From Mucor racemosus (Eukaryota > Mucoromycota > Mucoromycetes > Mucorales > Mucoraceae), in NCBI GenBank assembly GCA_027405735.1, contig JAPEHQ010000012.1, forward strand, positions 310,001 to 374,000: a stretch of 64,000 bases of DNA. Direction: 5' to 3'. The notes under the pieces were generated by a model. The model ran no database searches. It had not been told where the DNA came from and was given only the letters and a program-made list of their open reading frames with translations. A program made the position numbers and the translations under genes. Below, piece after piece: positions 9,106 to 20,149 of the stretch. Every line of letters starts with the position of its first letter. Within the stretch, counting starts at the first letter, position 1.

Positions 9106-11167
9106 ATGTATAGAATAGTTCAAAGAGGAATATTGGCGTCCATCAGACCAAAATATATTGCATTAAAACCATTGCCATCAAATGCCATGTTATTTAGACG
9201 TAGTGCAACTCAAATCACCAATACAACAAATGCTACTGCGAATACAGAATCAACAGAATTAAAGTCAAAAATCATAAAATTTCTCTATCAACACAAACAA
9301 AGGCCAATTCCAACAATGGAGGAAAATGTCGTCTTAACAAACTGTCCTCATTGTATCAAACTACGAAAAAATAGTTTTGCTGCGTACCTGGACCTTCAAA
9401 AAGGCACTTATCACTGCAAGACATGTAAAGCAAAGGGAAGATTCCCTGAATTTTCTAAAACTTTATTAAAGAAAGTAGAATCGCTTGAAAATAATAATTT
9501 TGCAATATTATCGACAGGCAACATCTTATCCGGCAGCAATGCAAAAACTACATTCACTAGATCACAATCTGAAATTGACAGCTATTCACAAAATCTTATC
9601 GATAACGAGCCATTATTGGAGCAATTAGCATCAAATCATCATATAAGTAAAGAGACTTTACAGGCATTTGGCGTTGGCATGACTACAGTAAATAATGGCA
9701 ATACATCTTGTTTGACATTTCCTCAAACAACCTTGTCTTATAGAGAAGATGATGGCGGCTTTAAAACTGATACAGTGCGACTCAAGTTGTGCGATGTCAA
9801 CAACCCCGCCCATGTTGTTCAATTAGATCCACCAACTAGTGGAAAAGAAAGTACCGAAGGATTATTTGGTTATCAAACAGCTTCGTATACAGATGATGCA
9901 GTGATATTAACCCGTCGAGAATTTGATGCTATGGCTGCTCATCAAGCTACTGGATTGCCTGCCATTTCTATACCTTCTTCCAATTATCAACTTCAAGAAA
10001 CTGTTTTACCATCATTAGATAGATTTACTCGTATCTATTTGTGGCTTGATGATGATGTGGATGGTCAAATAGCAGCTGAACGATTTGCTCGTAAAATTGG
10101 TGAGCATAAATGTCTAATAATCAATACTAGACAAGGTGAGCAAGAGGGCCCAATAAATGCTCATGATGCTTTGGTAGCAAATAAAGATCTTCATCATATT
10201 TTATCAACAGCCCGTGGAATCAAACATGACCAAATTGTTGATTTTAAAGATCTCCGTGAAGAAGTATACAATGAAGTTTTGCATCCCGAGCAAACTAGAG
10301 GTGTCCAGAGCAAAGACTTACCTACACTCAATAATATCACCAAGGGTCATCGAGCAGGAGAATTGACAATTTTGACAGGACCAACTGGTGCAGGAAAAAC
10401 CACCATTATCAGTCAATTGAGCTTGGATTTTTGTAAATCAGGTGTACCAACATTATGGGGATCATTTGAAATTATGAATAAACGATTAGCCAAGAAAATG
10501 TTGTACCAATTTGCTGAAAAAGATATTAGTTTGGAACCAAAAGAATTTGATGAAATTGCAGATAGATTCGAGCAGGTAAAAAGAAGTTAAAACGATTCAT
10601 GTGATGGGTTTGATGTCTAATTTAATATGACAAAAAATGAAGTTGCCCCTGTATTTTTTAAAGTTTTTTAGCAGTACAGCGATCAAAGACGTACTGAAAG
10701 CATGCCATCATGCAGTATATGCTTATGATGTCCGTCATATTGTTCTCGATAATCTACAATTTATGTTATCACAACAAGGTGGAAATAGTTTGGATAAATG
10801 GGAAATTCAAGATAACGCCATTGCTGAAATTCGAAATTTTGCCACACAGCAAGATGTTCATATTACACTTGTAGTACATCCTCGTAAAGACAGTGGCAAT
10901 AACGAGGAATTAGACATTCATTCAATTTTCGGTAGTGCTAAAGTGACACAAGAAGCTGACAACGTTATTATTATTCAGAAATCAAAGCAAGATTCGAGAT
11001 CGTTGGATATTAAAAAGAATCGTTTTGATGGAACATTGGGTTATGTGCCATACAAGTTTGATAAAGATACTTTCAAGATTCGTGAATGTTCAAAAGAAGA
11101 ATTACAGAAGCATAAAAATGAGCAATTCAAGTACGGAAGTACATCAGTAAAATATAAAAGAGGATGA
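9106..11167 (+). CDS. TWNK: Mitochondrial primase-helicase, Twinkle type
   Basis: Exons 9106-10575 and 10643-11167 join in phase 0 (ADRFEQ then LPLYFLKFF), giving 664 aa. A basic N-terminus fits a mitochondrial presequence. A zinc ribbon with Cys80, Cys83, Cys104 and Cys107 (NCPHC..YHCKTC) and a TOPRIM domain (LTRREFDAM about 270; LWLDDDVDGQ about 312) make up the primase half. The RecA-type helicase has Walker A GPTGAGKTT near 425, a Walker B-like IVLDNLQFML and later FGSAKVTQEADNV. The family unwinds mtDNA at the replication fork. Metazoan Twinkle has lost the zinc ribbon, but here both primase signatures look intact. It follows RPC82 in the same direction, 150 bp on. Confidence 0.92.
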
Positions 11168-11542
11168 TTATTTGAATAAAAGAATTTTGAAAGGCTTTTT
11201 TTCGTATCTTCAGGATGTGTAAAATAAACAGAAAAAAGATACCATCACATACACTTGCATCCAATCTATATCTATGTATTTTTATGGAGAAAAAAAAAAG
11301 CCAGAACGACTCTTGAATTTGTTCTTCCACAAGAGTATATGCTCAGAAATGTGTTTCTTTTAGCTTTGAAAACATCTAAACATTGCTTAATTAATCATAA
11401 CAGTTTCACATAAAAGATTAAAATGCGGGATAATCCCAAGATTTATATATAAGAAAAAAAGTTTAATAATACAAGGTGGAAAGGGTGGGGAGGGGGAGGA
11501 TTTCTATCATGTTTTCTGTACAAAAATCTAACTAAATATTTA
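11168..11542. other. Intergenic region between convergent genes
   Basis: 375 bp holding the two 3' untranslated regions of the Twinkle gene and the PPR gene. AT-rich with an AATAAA near 11222 and a G-rich tract near 11480-11500. No gene is seen. Confidence 0.5.
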
Positions 11543-13465
11543 CTACACATTTTGTGTTGCTGTTGTTGCGGTTGCGGTTGTTGGTTCTTCTTCATTGTTA
11601 TCCCATTTATTCAATGTCAATTTCAAGTTTTTCAAACCAGATTTCTCAATAGGATGTTCAAAATCATCAATCAATTGCCGTGCTTTGGATATTTGACCTT
11701 GACGATAAGCAGATTTCGCTAAATACCAAATTGTTGTTTCATCCACTTCAACACCTTTACTCTTTAATAAGCTCACAATTTTCTCGGCAGCCACTAAATC
11801 CTTATTCAATACAGCTAACCCTCGTACCATAATATTCAATGTGACAATAGTTGGTTCTAATTTCTTGGTTTCTACAGCTTCATTCAACAATTGAAAAACT
11901 TCCTTTGGTATCTGGTTTTTAAAACTCTTTGATTTGTGGTAGTGTAGAAAGTAGAAATCAATCATCATGTTATAAGTATTCATTTCGGATAATGGACTAT
12001 CACCATGTTGCACTGGTATTTGAGCTCGATTTTTGTTGGTTATGATGGAATTAAACAATAATCTTGTCCTTGAGAGATTGCTATTATTTTTTGATTTGAT
12101 TAGGCCATATAAAATTACAGACTGTAACACATTATTTGTTCTTAGATCTTGTTGCTCCAACGTGTCGTAAAGAGCATTAATTTGATTCAAATCGATTTTA
12201 TCGGAATGGCGAATAAGACCATGAATGACTGTAGTAAAGCTGACAATATCAGGTTCTGGTATGTTGTCAGAAGTGATCATGGACGTCAACACATGTTGTG
12301 CACTTTCGATTTGTCCCTTTTGACACAAGGATCGTAACAATAAATTATACGCATACGTCGATAGTTTTGTTTCAAGTCCAAGCGTTGCTTTTAGTAGATC
12401 CGTAGCTGCGCTATTTCTCTTCACATCCAATAATGCTGCTGTACCAGTATTAAGAAATTCTTCTTGTTTCGAAAGTGGAACCATCGCTGATACTCGATCA
12501 AATGCTCGGCTTAGGTCACTTTCTTTAGGATTGACGCAAAGAGCTCTGAATAAAATACGTTGGGTAACAGGGGTAGGTTTGATATTTTTCTTTTTCATCA
12601 AATCCAGCCATTTCTCTAGTGTATCCCATTGTTTATGATGTACTGCATGCTTGATGAATGTATTAAAAGTAGCGTGATTGGGTGAAGAACCTTCATCTAG
12701 TAACTCTTGATAAATCTTCAACGCAGATACCTCTGATCCTCCTTTGTTCAACTTCATTCGTAACAAAATATTAAACGATGCAATGTCCAGTGCAATGTTT
12801 CGTTCCTTCATGATATTAATGATCAGTCGTACATGTTCGTATTCCTTGCTGTCTAGACATTTGCTCAAAGCAGAATTGTAAAATGGCATCATATCGCCTA
12901 ATTTGCCATCAATAGGAAGAGCATTGATGATGGGAACGATATCTCGATCTATAATATATTTCTTCAGCAATATCGAATTTAAAATACCTAGTTGTAAATA
13001 CGAAAATTGATTGCCCCAGATATTCAATACACTTTGAATAGTCGGCAATGGCCAGTAAGCAGCAGCATCGACAATAACTCGTACTAAATCCTTGTCGTAT
13101 CCTCTAGCCTTTGCTGTAGAACCGAGAAAATCGGCAAGTTGCTCGGGAGATTGCTTTGACAGACGTCGATAATAAGATTTTGATTGTTTTGTTGTATATT
13201 TTTTGTTTAAAACAAAATTCAACTCTTGCTGAATTTCAGATGATTTATCGCTGATGGGAGATTTGACCTCTTTTTCTAATTGATGTGTTAATATAGTATT
13301 TGTAGTTGTGCAAGTGGAAGCAGTATTTAATTTTCGGAAAGGTTGTTGGCGGCGAGGGTGGTTTGATAAAATGCCAGGGTATTTGAATGGACCATAAGAT
13401 GGCCTTAGTTTGTACAAAGTGAGTGGTTGATATTTTCTAGAGCATAAACAGGAACGAAATACCAT
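11543..13465 (-). CDS. Mitochondrial pentatricopeptide repeat protein
   Basis: Intronless frame of 640 aa. The first 50 residues are basic and Ser/Leu/Tyr-rich with hardly any acids, consistent with mitochondrial import. From about residue 190 there are repeated ~35-residue helical pairs with PPR-like signatures, such as DIASFNILLRMKLNKGG, SPNHATFNTFIKHAV, LSTYAYNLLLRSLCQKG, DIVSFTTVIHGLIR and TIVTLNIMVRGLAVL. PPR proteins bind organellar RNA and govern its processing, stability or translation. The target transcript cannot be read from the sequence, and no catalytic domain is attached. The Thr/Ala-rich end (TTATATTATQ) is low complexity. Convergent with the Twinkle gene, another mitochondrial gene-expression function. 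Confidence 0.85.
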   Translation of the reverse strand: MVFRSCLCSRKYQPLTLYKLRPSYGPFKYPGILSNHPRRQQPFRKLNTASTCTTTNTILTHQLEKEVKSPISDKSSEIQQELNFVLNKKYTTKQSKSYYRRLSKQSPEQLADFLGSTAKARGYDKDLVRVIVDAAAYWPLPTIQSVLNIWGNQFSYLQLGILNSILLKKYIIDRDIVPIINALPIDGKLGDMMPFYNSALSKCLDSKEYEHVRLIINIMKERNIALDIASFNILLRMKLNKGGSEVSALKIYQELLDEGSSPNHATFNTFIKHAVHHKQWDTLEKWLDLMKKKNIKPTPVTQRILFRALCVNPKESDLSRAFDRVSAMVPLSKQEEFLNTGTAALLDVKRNSAATDLLKATLGLETKLSTYAYNLLLRSLCQKGQIESAQHVLTSMITSDNIPEPDIVSFTTVIHGLIRHSDKIDLNQINALYDTLEQQDLRTNNVLQSVILYGLIKSKNNSNLSRTRLLFNSIITNKNRAQIPVQHGDSPLSEMNTYNMMIDFYFLHYHKSKSFKNQIPKEVFQLLNEAVETKKLEPTIVTLNIMVRGLAVLNKDLVAAEKIVSLLKSKGVEVDETTIWYLAKSAYRQGQISKARQLIDDFEHPIEKSGLKNLKLTLNKWDNNEEEPTTATATTATQNV

Positions 13466-14554
13466 TCCTTATACATGCTGTTTCTTTCAGCCTTTTTTTT
13501 ATAAATATCGTTTGAAAAAGAGAGAGTAGGTTTAAAGAAATTAGCTTTAAATACGAAATAATTTACCTTTGACCCCCACTGCCTAAAATGAATCTCAAAT
13601 GGAAGACAGCGCCCCCATAAATGTGCACTAGTGGTTTAGAAAATGACCCTGGGTTAGGCACGTCATTAAAATTGTATGGTACAATGTTACAATTTGGAAC
13701 TCAAACCATACCATCGTTTCTTACTGTCAAATATCCGTTATATGCTAGTGGTATCTATTAGCCTATTAATCGTAGATATACTTGTATAAACATTGACGTA
13801 CAATTGTTGGGTATAATTAGACTGAGAGCTTCCTGAAATTTTTAATCTATTTCATTATTATGTTTGCCCAAAATTATGTTGATATTTGTACACGATATAT
13901 TATAATATATATATATATATTTGACCAAGCACATATTGCATTTCAATTGAAAATTACTATTGTCTATAGCTAATCCACCTAAAATTTTATGAGATTTGAG
14001 CTTTAGATTTATTCGAAATTGAAACTATCAATATTCTTTAAAATGGGTATCTAACTACAAAGTGAAAAAAGCGAGAATCAATTCTTCGAGGATGTACCAA
14101 TGTATCAGACATTTCACTTTTATTTTCATTTGTAATCTACTTGATAAACCGTATAAAATTTAATAGTTCCCTGAAAAAATATAATTCCAACCATTTGATT
14201 TATTGTTCCTATAATTTACTGTTCCATTATTATTTTTAACATAAATAACTAGATGTCTATAGGAGAATACAATTTGGAGATGCAATATTGCATATTAAAC
14301 ATTTACTTCTGTTTGTATTTGATAACGAATTCTGTTTCATTATTGAGTTGATTATGCTTTTTTTTTTTTTTTTTTTTTTTTTTTTGAAACAAATTTTAAA
14401 TAAATCAAAGATATATCATGAAATGGTGTTTATCAATGGAATCTTCATTTGTATGCTCAGAGTTATGTATTCTAGGGCATATGATGCATAAACATTATCT
14501 ATTTGTTTGTTCCAGTTCAAAATCTTCATCCCAATAATCTACAAAACCTCATTT

Positions 14555-14591
<37 letters not shown>

Positions 14592-14619
14592 AAAGCATTT
14601 ATAAAAAGTTTTCAGTTAA
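13466..14619. other. Gene-free AT-rich region with long T and A tracts
   Basis: Starts at the promoter side of the PPR gene. Contains an AT dinucleotide run near 13905-13920, a 28-nt T tract at 14358-14385 followed by GAAA, and a 35-nt A tract at 14556-14590 preceded by TTTC. No plausible coding sequence is seen. Confidence 0.5.
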
Positions 14620-16420
14620 TAGATCTGAAATTTGAACTTTCATAATTTTCAATCTTCAAAACCGGAGCCTGCTCTCTTTTCAACTATTAAATCTATACCA
14701 ACCACTTTTTAGGATATATCTCTGACACTGGTAAATAGATATGAATTGGTCGCATTATGCTACCTATTCCTAAATTTATTTTATATCTCACGGAAGTTTT
14801 GAAAACAGGTAAAATTTACTGCCTTTTTTCCTTAAAAATTGGATCCAACTTTTCATCCCTACTCCACTTTTTTTTTTCACTAAATAACATCACGAAAAAA
14901 TTATATGCCAATGTACCTGAGATGCTCAGCTTGAATCCGCAAACAAGTATCCAAAAATATCCTATTTTTTACAATTGGTATTAATTTTTCAGCGCTAATG
15001 TTTCAGATTTTTACGCGTATTTTACTGCTAAAGAATTGAAAACTTATTTCCCTATAAGAAAAAAATAAAGAATTGAAAACTTTGAGGCTTCATATCTCTA
15101 CACCAAATTAAGCTATGCTGGCACTTTTCAATAATAAAATCTACTTGTTTTGAGGCACTCGATAACATATTTCAGTAAAAAAAAATTCTGAGCACTTTAA
15201 TTTTTTTTTTCATTTTTTTGGCATTTCTGTAGTATGTTTCAAGATATTGATTAAATCGAGCAACATTTTTTTTTTAGATTCATGTCATTAAGCTCGTTGA
15301 GCTCTCTCGAATCCAATTTAGTTTTTTTCAAGGTATTAATTTTTCGTGGAGATATCCTTAAAAATGTGTACAAAAAGATACCTTCATTTCTAGCTTCCAT
15401 TTTTCCCTTATATACCCTTCGTAAATTCTGAATCTGAAAAAAAATTAGACAAAAATCTCGCTTTCTCTACGAAAGATGTAGCTAAAAGGTTCAAAAATAA
15501 CTCGATCGATAGATAATGTTTTTGCGCATCATCTCAATTAATTATATTTTAAATACAGTCGTGATTCGATTTAGTGGAATTGTTGGGAGGGAGAAAAGTG
15601 TCCACTAAATCGAATTTTCCACTAAATCGAATAAATCATTTTCCGTAATATTGGATCAAAAAATGAGAATAAAAAGGCGTTACTAGTTTATAGTATTAAA
15701 TAATATTTTTAATAATAAAGGCTTTTCATATGCAAGCAACTGAATTGAACAGTGGATAACAAGAAATTTAATAAAAAACTGAGGTAAATTAGGCACGTGA
15801 TTTGGTTACTCTCCATATTTCTTCTAATTTCATGGCTACCAGATCAAGCTATTGCCGGCTAAATACAGTTTTATCCAATAATATTTATATATTACTAATA
15901 TAGTGGACTGGTAGAAACGAAATTGTCCACTATCCACTGAATCGATTCAGTGGATTTAGGCAGTAAAATTATTAAAAAAAAAACGGGAGATTTCAAACTG
16001 TCCATTAAATCGAAAATCCGTTATTTATGAGTCCACTAAATCGAATCACGACTGTATGCTTAAAAAAAGTAATGTGTATCTTCAAAAAACCTTCAAAATT
16101 TCAATTGCATTTTTCACAAAATTTTACAGGAAACATTTTCTTAAAGCTTATTTAGATAGATGCAGAATTTAAAACTGTACAGAAACCATTTAATACACTA
16201 GGTCTACTTAATTTGCAATTCATGAACATTTAAACAATTTTGTTTTTTGAATCATTTTTCGTTCATTTCAACGAATAAACGTTGGAACCCCGTTATGGTA
16301 CGTATTAAGCTATTATAAGAATTATTATTTTGATTATCTCGATGAAAAGTTAATATTTTTTGCTAAAACAAAAAATTCAGAGAAGCAATCAATTAGACCT
16401 ATCTTGTGAATACAGAAATT
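14620..16420 (-). repeat. Dispersed repeat R1, copy b (carries a MITE)
   Basis: Aligns with 22135-23400 in the same direction. Both have the CTACCTATTCCTAAATTTAT-like block, TTTTCATCCCT, CACTAAATAACA, AATGTACCTGAGAT, TTTCAGATTTTTACGCGTAT, TGAGCTCTCTCGA and GTGGAGATA in the same order. The two differ at many positions, so they are old copies. The copy is split by the TA-flanked MITE at 15556-16054. The match ends around CTATCTTGTGAATACA near 16410. Confidence 0.8.
15556..16054. mobile_element. Tc1/mariner-pogo type MITE, 499 bp
   Basis: The element begins CAGTCGTGATTCGATTTAGT and ends with the exact inverse. The terminal inverted repeats match perfectly over 23 bp. A TA target duplication sits at 15554-15555 and 16055-16056. 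The undisturbed R1 copy at 22135-23400 reads ATTAAATATG at the same point, which shows the empty site. Further copies of CCACTAAATCGAA and a diverged TCCACTGAATCGATTCAGTG lie inside as subterminal repeats. It has no transposase frame, so it is non-autonomous. Confidence 0.92.
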
Positions 16421-16489
16421 AAGCCCTGGATAATAATGTGTTTTAAGTTTTACAAAATAATAAACTACTATTCACAACTGCTGCCAGAA

Positions 16490-16940
16490 AACAAAGAATA
16501 CAATTAAAGAAGAATGAGTAATGAGTAATGAACCAGTTCTTTAACTGTATAATAAAAACAAGATATCGTTTATTTAGATATAAAAGTATGGTATTTTATA
16601 TTGATTTGACATTGAGATCCTGAGATGTAATTTAATAAGGCACTATTGAACCATTAGATATGTTTGATAATAATCTACCGATTGAAATGGGTCAATCATA
16701 ATTTACCTGTGCTTGCAGAGCTTGTGAGTTACCTTTTTTCAATACTGCGCTAAATGTGCCTATCGCTTGTATGTTGGTTTGATAGCTACTTAATTGATTA
16801 ACCGCTGGGATGAAAGAATATATATGGTGTTACATAATTGAGATCCAAGCGTTCTTGCTAATGGCCAGATAAACATAGTACTCTAGGAGTCTCTTATATC
16901 TGGTATCGAGGTTTTGCATTTCAATACATGTCGTAGTCAC
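16490..16940 (+). repeat. Dispersed repeat R2, copy a
   Basis: The segment with ACAAGATATCGTTTATTTAG, GACATTGAGATCCTGAG, GGCACTATTGAACCATTAGA and CAATACATGTCGTAGTCA recurs in the same order at about 45290-45716, and its first part again at about 50755-50895. No frame is kept between copies. It may be the remains of an older transposon end. Confidence 0.65.
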
Positions 16941-18344
16941 TCACTACGGCCGACCTATGCTGCACAAGATGATTTCGTTGTGTCCAGGTTGGCTGCACAC
17001 TATAGCCTGAACTGCTGTGCCCACTGAATATGGCTAAAAAGGTAACAATATGCACATGGGCACAACAAAAGAAACTGCACACGAGCACAACGCTAACCAT
17101 GTATGTTCATAATTATATATTCTGACCATTTGCATAACATTAATCTCATGGGTGCATAATAATAAAATCTGACCATGAGCATAATGCGCTGATCCTATGG
17201 GCACAAATTGGTTTGTACATGAGCATCCTGCCGTTCTCGAAATTCCATTGCATTTTTTACTGGATTGGGTTTTTAAATTAAATTTTCTTTTATTACTATA
17301 GATTATATAGACAATAATACAATTCAATACGTAGTTGATGTAGAGCAATACATGCAAGAGCCAATATATTTACGATTATCATCATCATTTGTAAATATGT
17401 TTATTATAGCTATAATATTTACAGCAACAATGGTTTTTGCTCGAGCATAAACTTTATAAATAACACTTACTGCTTAAATCTATATGCAAGCCAAATCTAA
17501 TATTATAGATGTTACTTTATCACTCATAAAATTTAAACAAATTAACCTTCTTTAAATTTACTATTTTAGTTTACAATTGTCAGCTGTTGTAAAACGATTT
17601 GTTTTCAAGTGTACAGTAACTACTATCGAAACTACGGTCATTAGACAAAACCTCAGGTTATTTTTTTTTTTCGTTTCTATATCATTTGAAATTTTATCAC
17701 TTTTCTGGAACATTTCGTGAGTTTGTAGCCAGTTCTAGCTTTTCACTGAGTAGATATAAATATCATTGCCTTTGATTTGATCCGGTAATCAAGAAGTACG
17801 TCCAACCATACAGTAGCAAATAATGATATTTGGTCCTAAAATGCGGTTAAATGAAAATATCAGTCTCTAATATAACGACTGCTACCTATATTAAAAACAT
17901 TAGTCTCTTATGTTAGTATATGTATTCAGATAAAAGAAAAGAATACAAGTTTGATAATAGTCTACTATGCCCTATCGAACGGTAAATATATCCTTGGAAT
18001 ATGAAAACAAAAAGAGAGAAACAACATACTACGTAGAAAAGGATTTTCAAGGCTTTACATTATTTAGGGCAATTAAAACCCTGCTAAATCGCTCATTTCA
18101 GCTATTGTGAAAGCAGCATTACAGCGCATGAATCATAATTTAAACAAAACAGCAGGCAATATCTGTTATCATAAAAGCATATGTTTTTCTACCAGAAAAA
18201 CCGTCTGTCATATCATATATTCATTAAGAAATTGCAAAAGCGAGTCCGTAGAGCAGCGCCGTAATTGAGGATACCAAGATCGAACGGCCAAGTCTCTTAT
18301 ACGATGGTATATATCTAAGTTTTAAATAAAAATGCGTTTTTATT

Positions 18345-18850
18345 TTAACTTTTCTTATATTTACCCATGTACGGTCTGAAAATTCAGACTTTGTAGCGGA
18401 CATTTTCGGGGCTCATTTTATCCTTACCAACACTCATGATTTTCTTCAAAAAACAGAAAAATCAAATTTTGATATCAAAATCAACGTTTAAATAAACTAC
18501 ATTGTGAGAGAAACTTGTAGCCATAACTAATACACAACTTATAAAAGCTTAATATTAAATGTTAAGCAATGAAAATTCGTAGTTTTGTCCCAAAAACGGT
18601 TTTTTGATTAAAGGATTTTCATATAATATTTTGCAATAAAAATGTTTGTTATTTTTTATTGAGCAAATAGAGCACTAAATTCTGTATATGTCTATATTTT
18701 TTGTTTTCATAATTAGTAGTATAATTAACTCTAGATTTGCAAAATCAGACAAAAAAAATTAAAAAATGCCAAAATTGATGATCTGGACAAAAATAATTTT
18801 CTAAATTAATATTCCGTTTATAAGCCTTGTAAGTCTTAAAAATAAGAGAT
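18345..18850 (+). repeat. Repeat unit U, partial copy c
   Basis: About 500 bp containing GTAGCGGACATTTTCGGGGC, ATCAACGTTTAAATA, TAGCCATAACTAATACACA and GTAAGTCTTAAAAATAAGAG. These correspond to the first 500 bp of the unit at 42184 and 48480, with scattered differences. It stops at AAAATAAGAGAT and is followed by unrelated DNA. It lacks the dynein fragment. Confidence 0.8.
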
Positions 18851-18938
18851 TATGGCTTCATGTACTACTACGAAAGCTACTAAGGTTACACTCACCCCTG
18901 GTAGTAACAGCTCTAACACTCGCCTCTGGTCTCATGTT

Positions 18939-19380
18939 TGTTGTATTTGCATATATAAATGTACCTTAAATTGTAGTTTAAATATGACAATAAACTATGC
19001 CTTAACATATTTAGCATATGTGTCATATAAACACTGTAAATGATTACCCTGATAATCACATAAGCTAAGTTCTGATAATCTAGACTTACAATAAAAGATA
19101 GAAATTAAAGAATATTAATAATTAGTGTTGCCAAGAGCAACTAAAGACTTTAGACTGATCATCTATATCTGAATATAATTACATTAGCATAAGTGAGGAT
19201 TGATACTAAATTTTAGTATGAGAACACTGTTCTAGACAGGTGTGTAAGCAATCCTTAAATCAAATATAAATAGCAGTAGACATTCACCCTTCATTTGATT
19301 TCCCCATCTCGTTTTTATATTTAATAAAGATTGACCAATTCTCACGTACTTATCTTTCTTTATTACATACATTTACAACA
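18939..19380 (+). mobile_element. Solo LTR, family LTR2, copy 1
   Basis: 442 bp starting TGTTGTATTTGCATATATAA and ending ATTTACAACA, so the ends are TGTTG..CAACA. It contains a TATA-like CAAATATAAATAGCAG and a downstream AATAAAGATTG poly(A) signal. The copy at 47684-47938 shares both ends and has a clean target duplication. This copy has none that matches the same boundaries, although CATGT occurs near both ends. It lies inside the long-armed element. Confidence 0.75.
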
Positions 19381-20149
19381 TGTGTGTGTGTTGTTTCTCT
19401 CTTTTTGTTTTCATATTCCAATGATATATTCACCGCTTGATAATACATAACAGACTACCGAGTTGGTATTATTTTCTTTTATCTGAATACGCATGCTAAC
19501 GTAAGGGACTAATGTTTTTGATATAGGTAGCAGTCGTTATATTAGAGACTAATATTTTCATTTAACCGAATTCTAAGATCAAATATCATTATTTACTACT
19601 GTATTGTTGGACGTATTTCTTGATTACCGGATCACCTCAAAGGCAACAACATTTATATCTACTCAATGAAAAGCTAGAACAGGCTACAAACTCACGAAAT
19701 GTTCCAGGAAAATGATAAAATTCCAAATAATATAAAAACACAAAAAAAGAATAATCTAGTGTTTTGTCTAATAACCATAATAGTTTTGATCGTAGCTACT
19801 GTATATTTGAAAACAAATCTTTTTACAGCTGACAATCGTAGACTAAAATAGTAGTTTTAAAGATGAATTTGTTTAAATTGTATGTGTGGTAAAGTAACAT
19901 CTAGTATAACCTTAGATTTGGCTTGCATACAGATTTACGCAGTAAGTTGTATTTAAGTTTATGCTCGAGTAAAAACCATTGTTGCTGTAATCATTATAGC
20001 TGTAAGCATATTTACAAATGATGATAATCGTAAATATATTGGCTCTTGCATGCATTGATCTACATCAACAACGTATTGAATTGTATTGTCTACAATTTAT
20101 ATTAATAAAACAAATGTAATTATCTTGTGCAGAACAGGTCGGCTGTAGT

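Larger units (their letters stand above)
16943..20149. mobile_element. 3.2-kb element with long inverted arms (foldback/Mutator-like)
   Basis: The left end ACTACGGCCGACCTATGCTG is repeated inverted at the right end (..CAGGTCGGCTGTAGT at 20149). The arms are long. Left-arm blocks such as CAAGAGCCAATATATTTACG, ATGGTTTTTGCTCGAGCATA, GGAACATTTCGTGAGTTTGT and GGTTAAATGAAAATA return inverted between about 19383 and 20149. The outer 4 bp on both sides are ACTC (16939-16942 and 20150-20153), a possible target duplication. Inside lie a segment shared with 42184 and 48480 and an LTR2 copy. No transposase frame is seen. A related left arm starts at 46156. Confidence 0.7.

Noticed and set aside
18852..19043. 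63-codon frame starting in unique DNA and entering LTR2
   Set aside because: It crosses the LTR boundary and has no counterpart in the other LTR copy.
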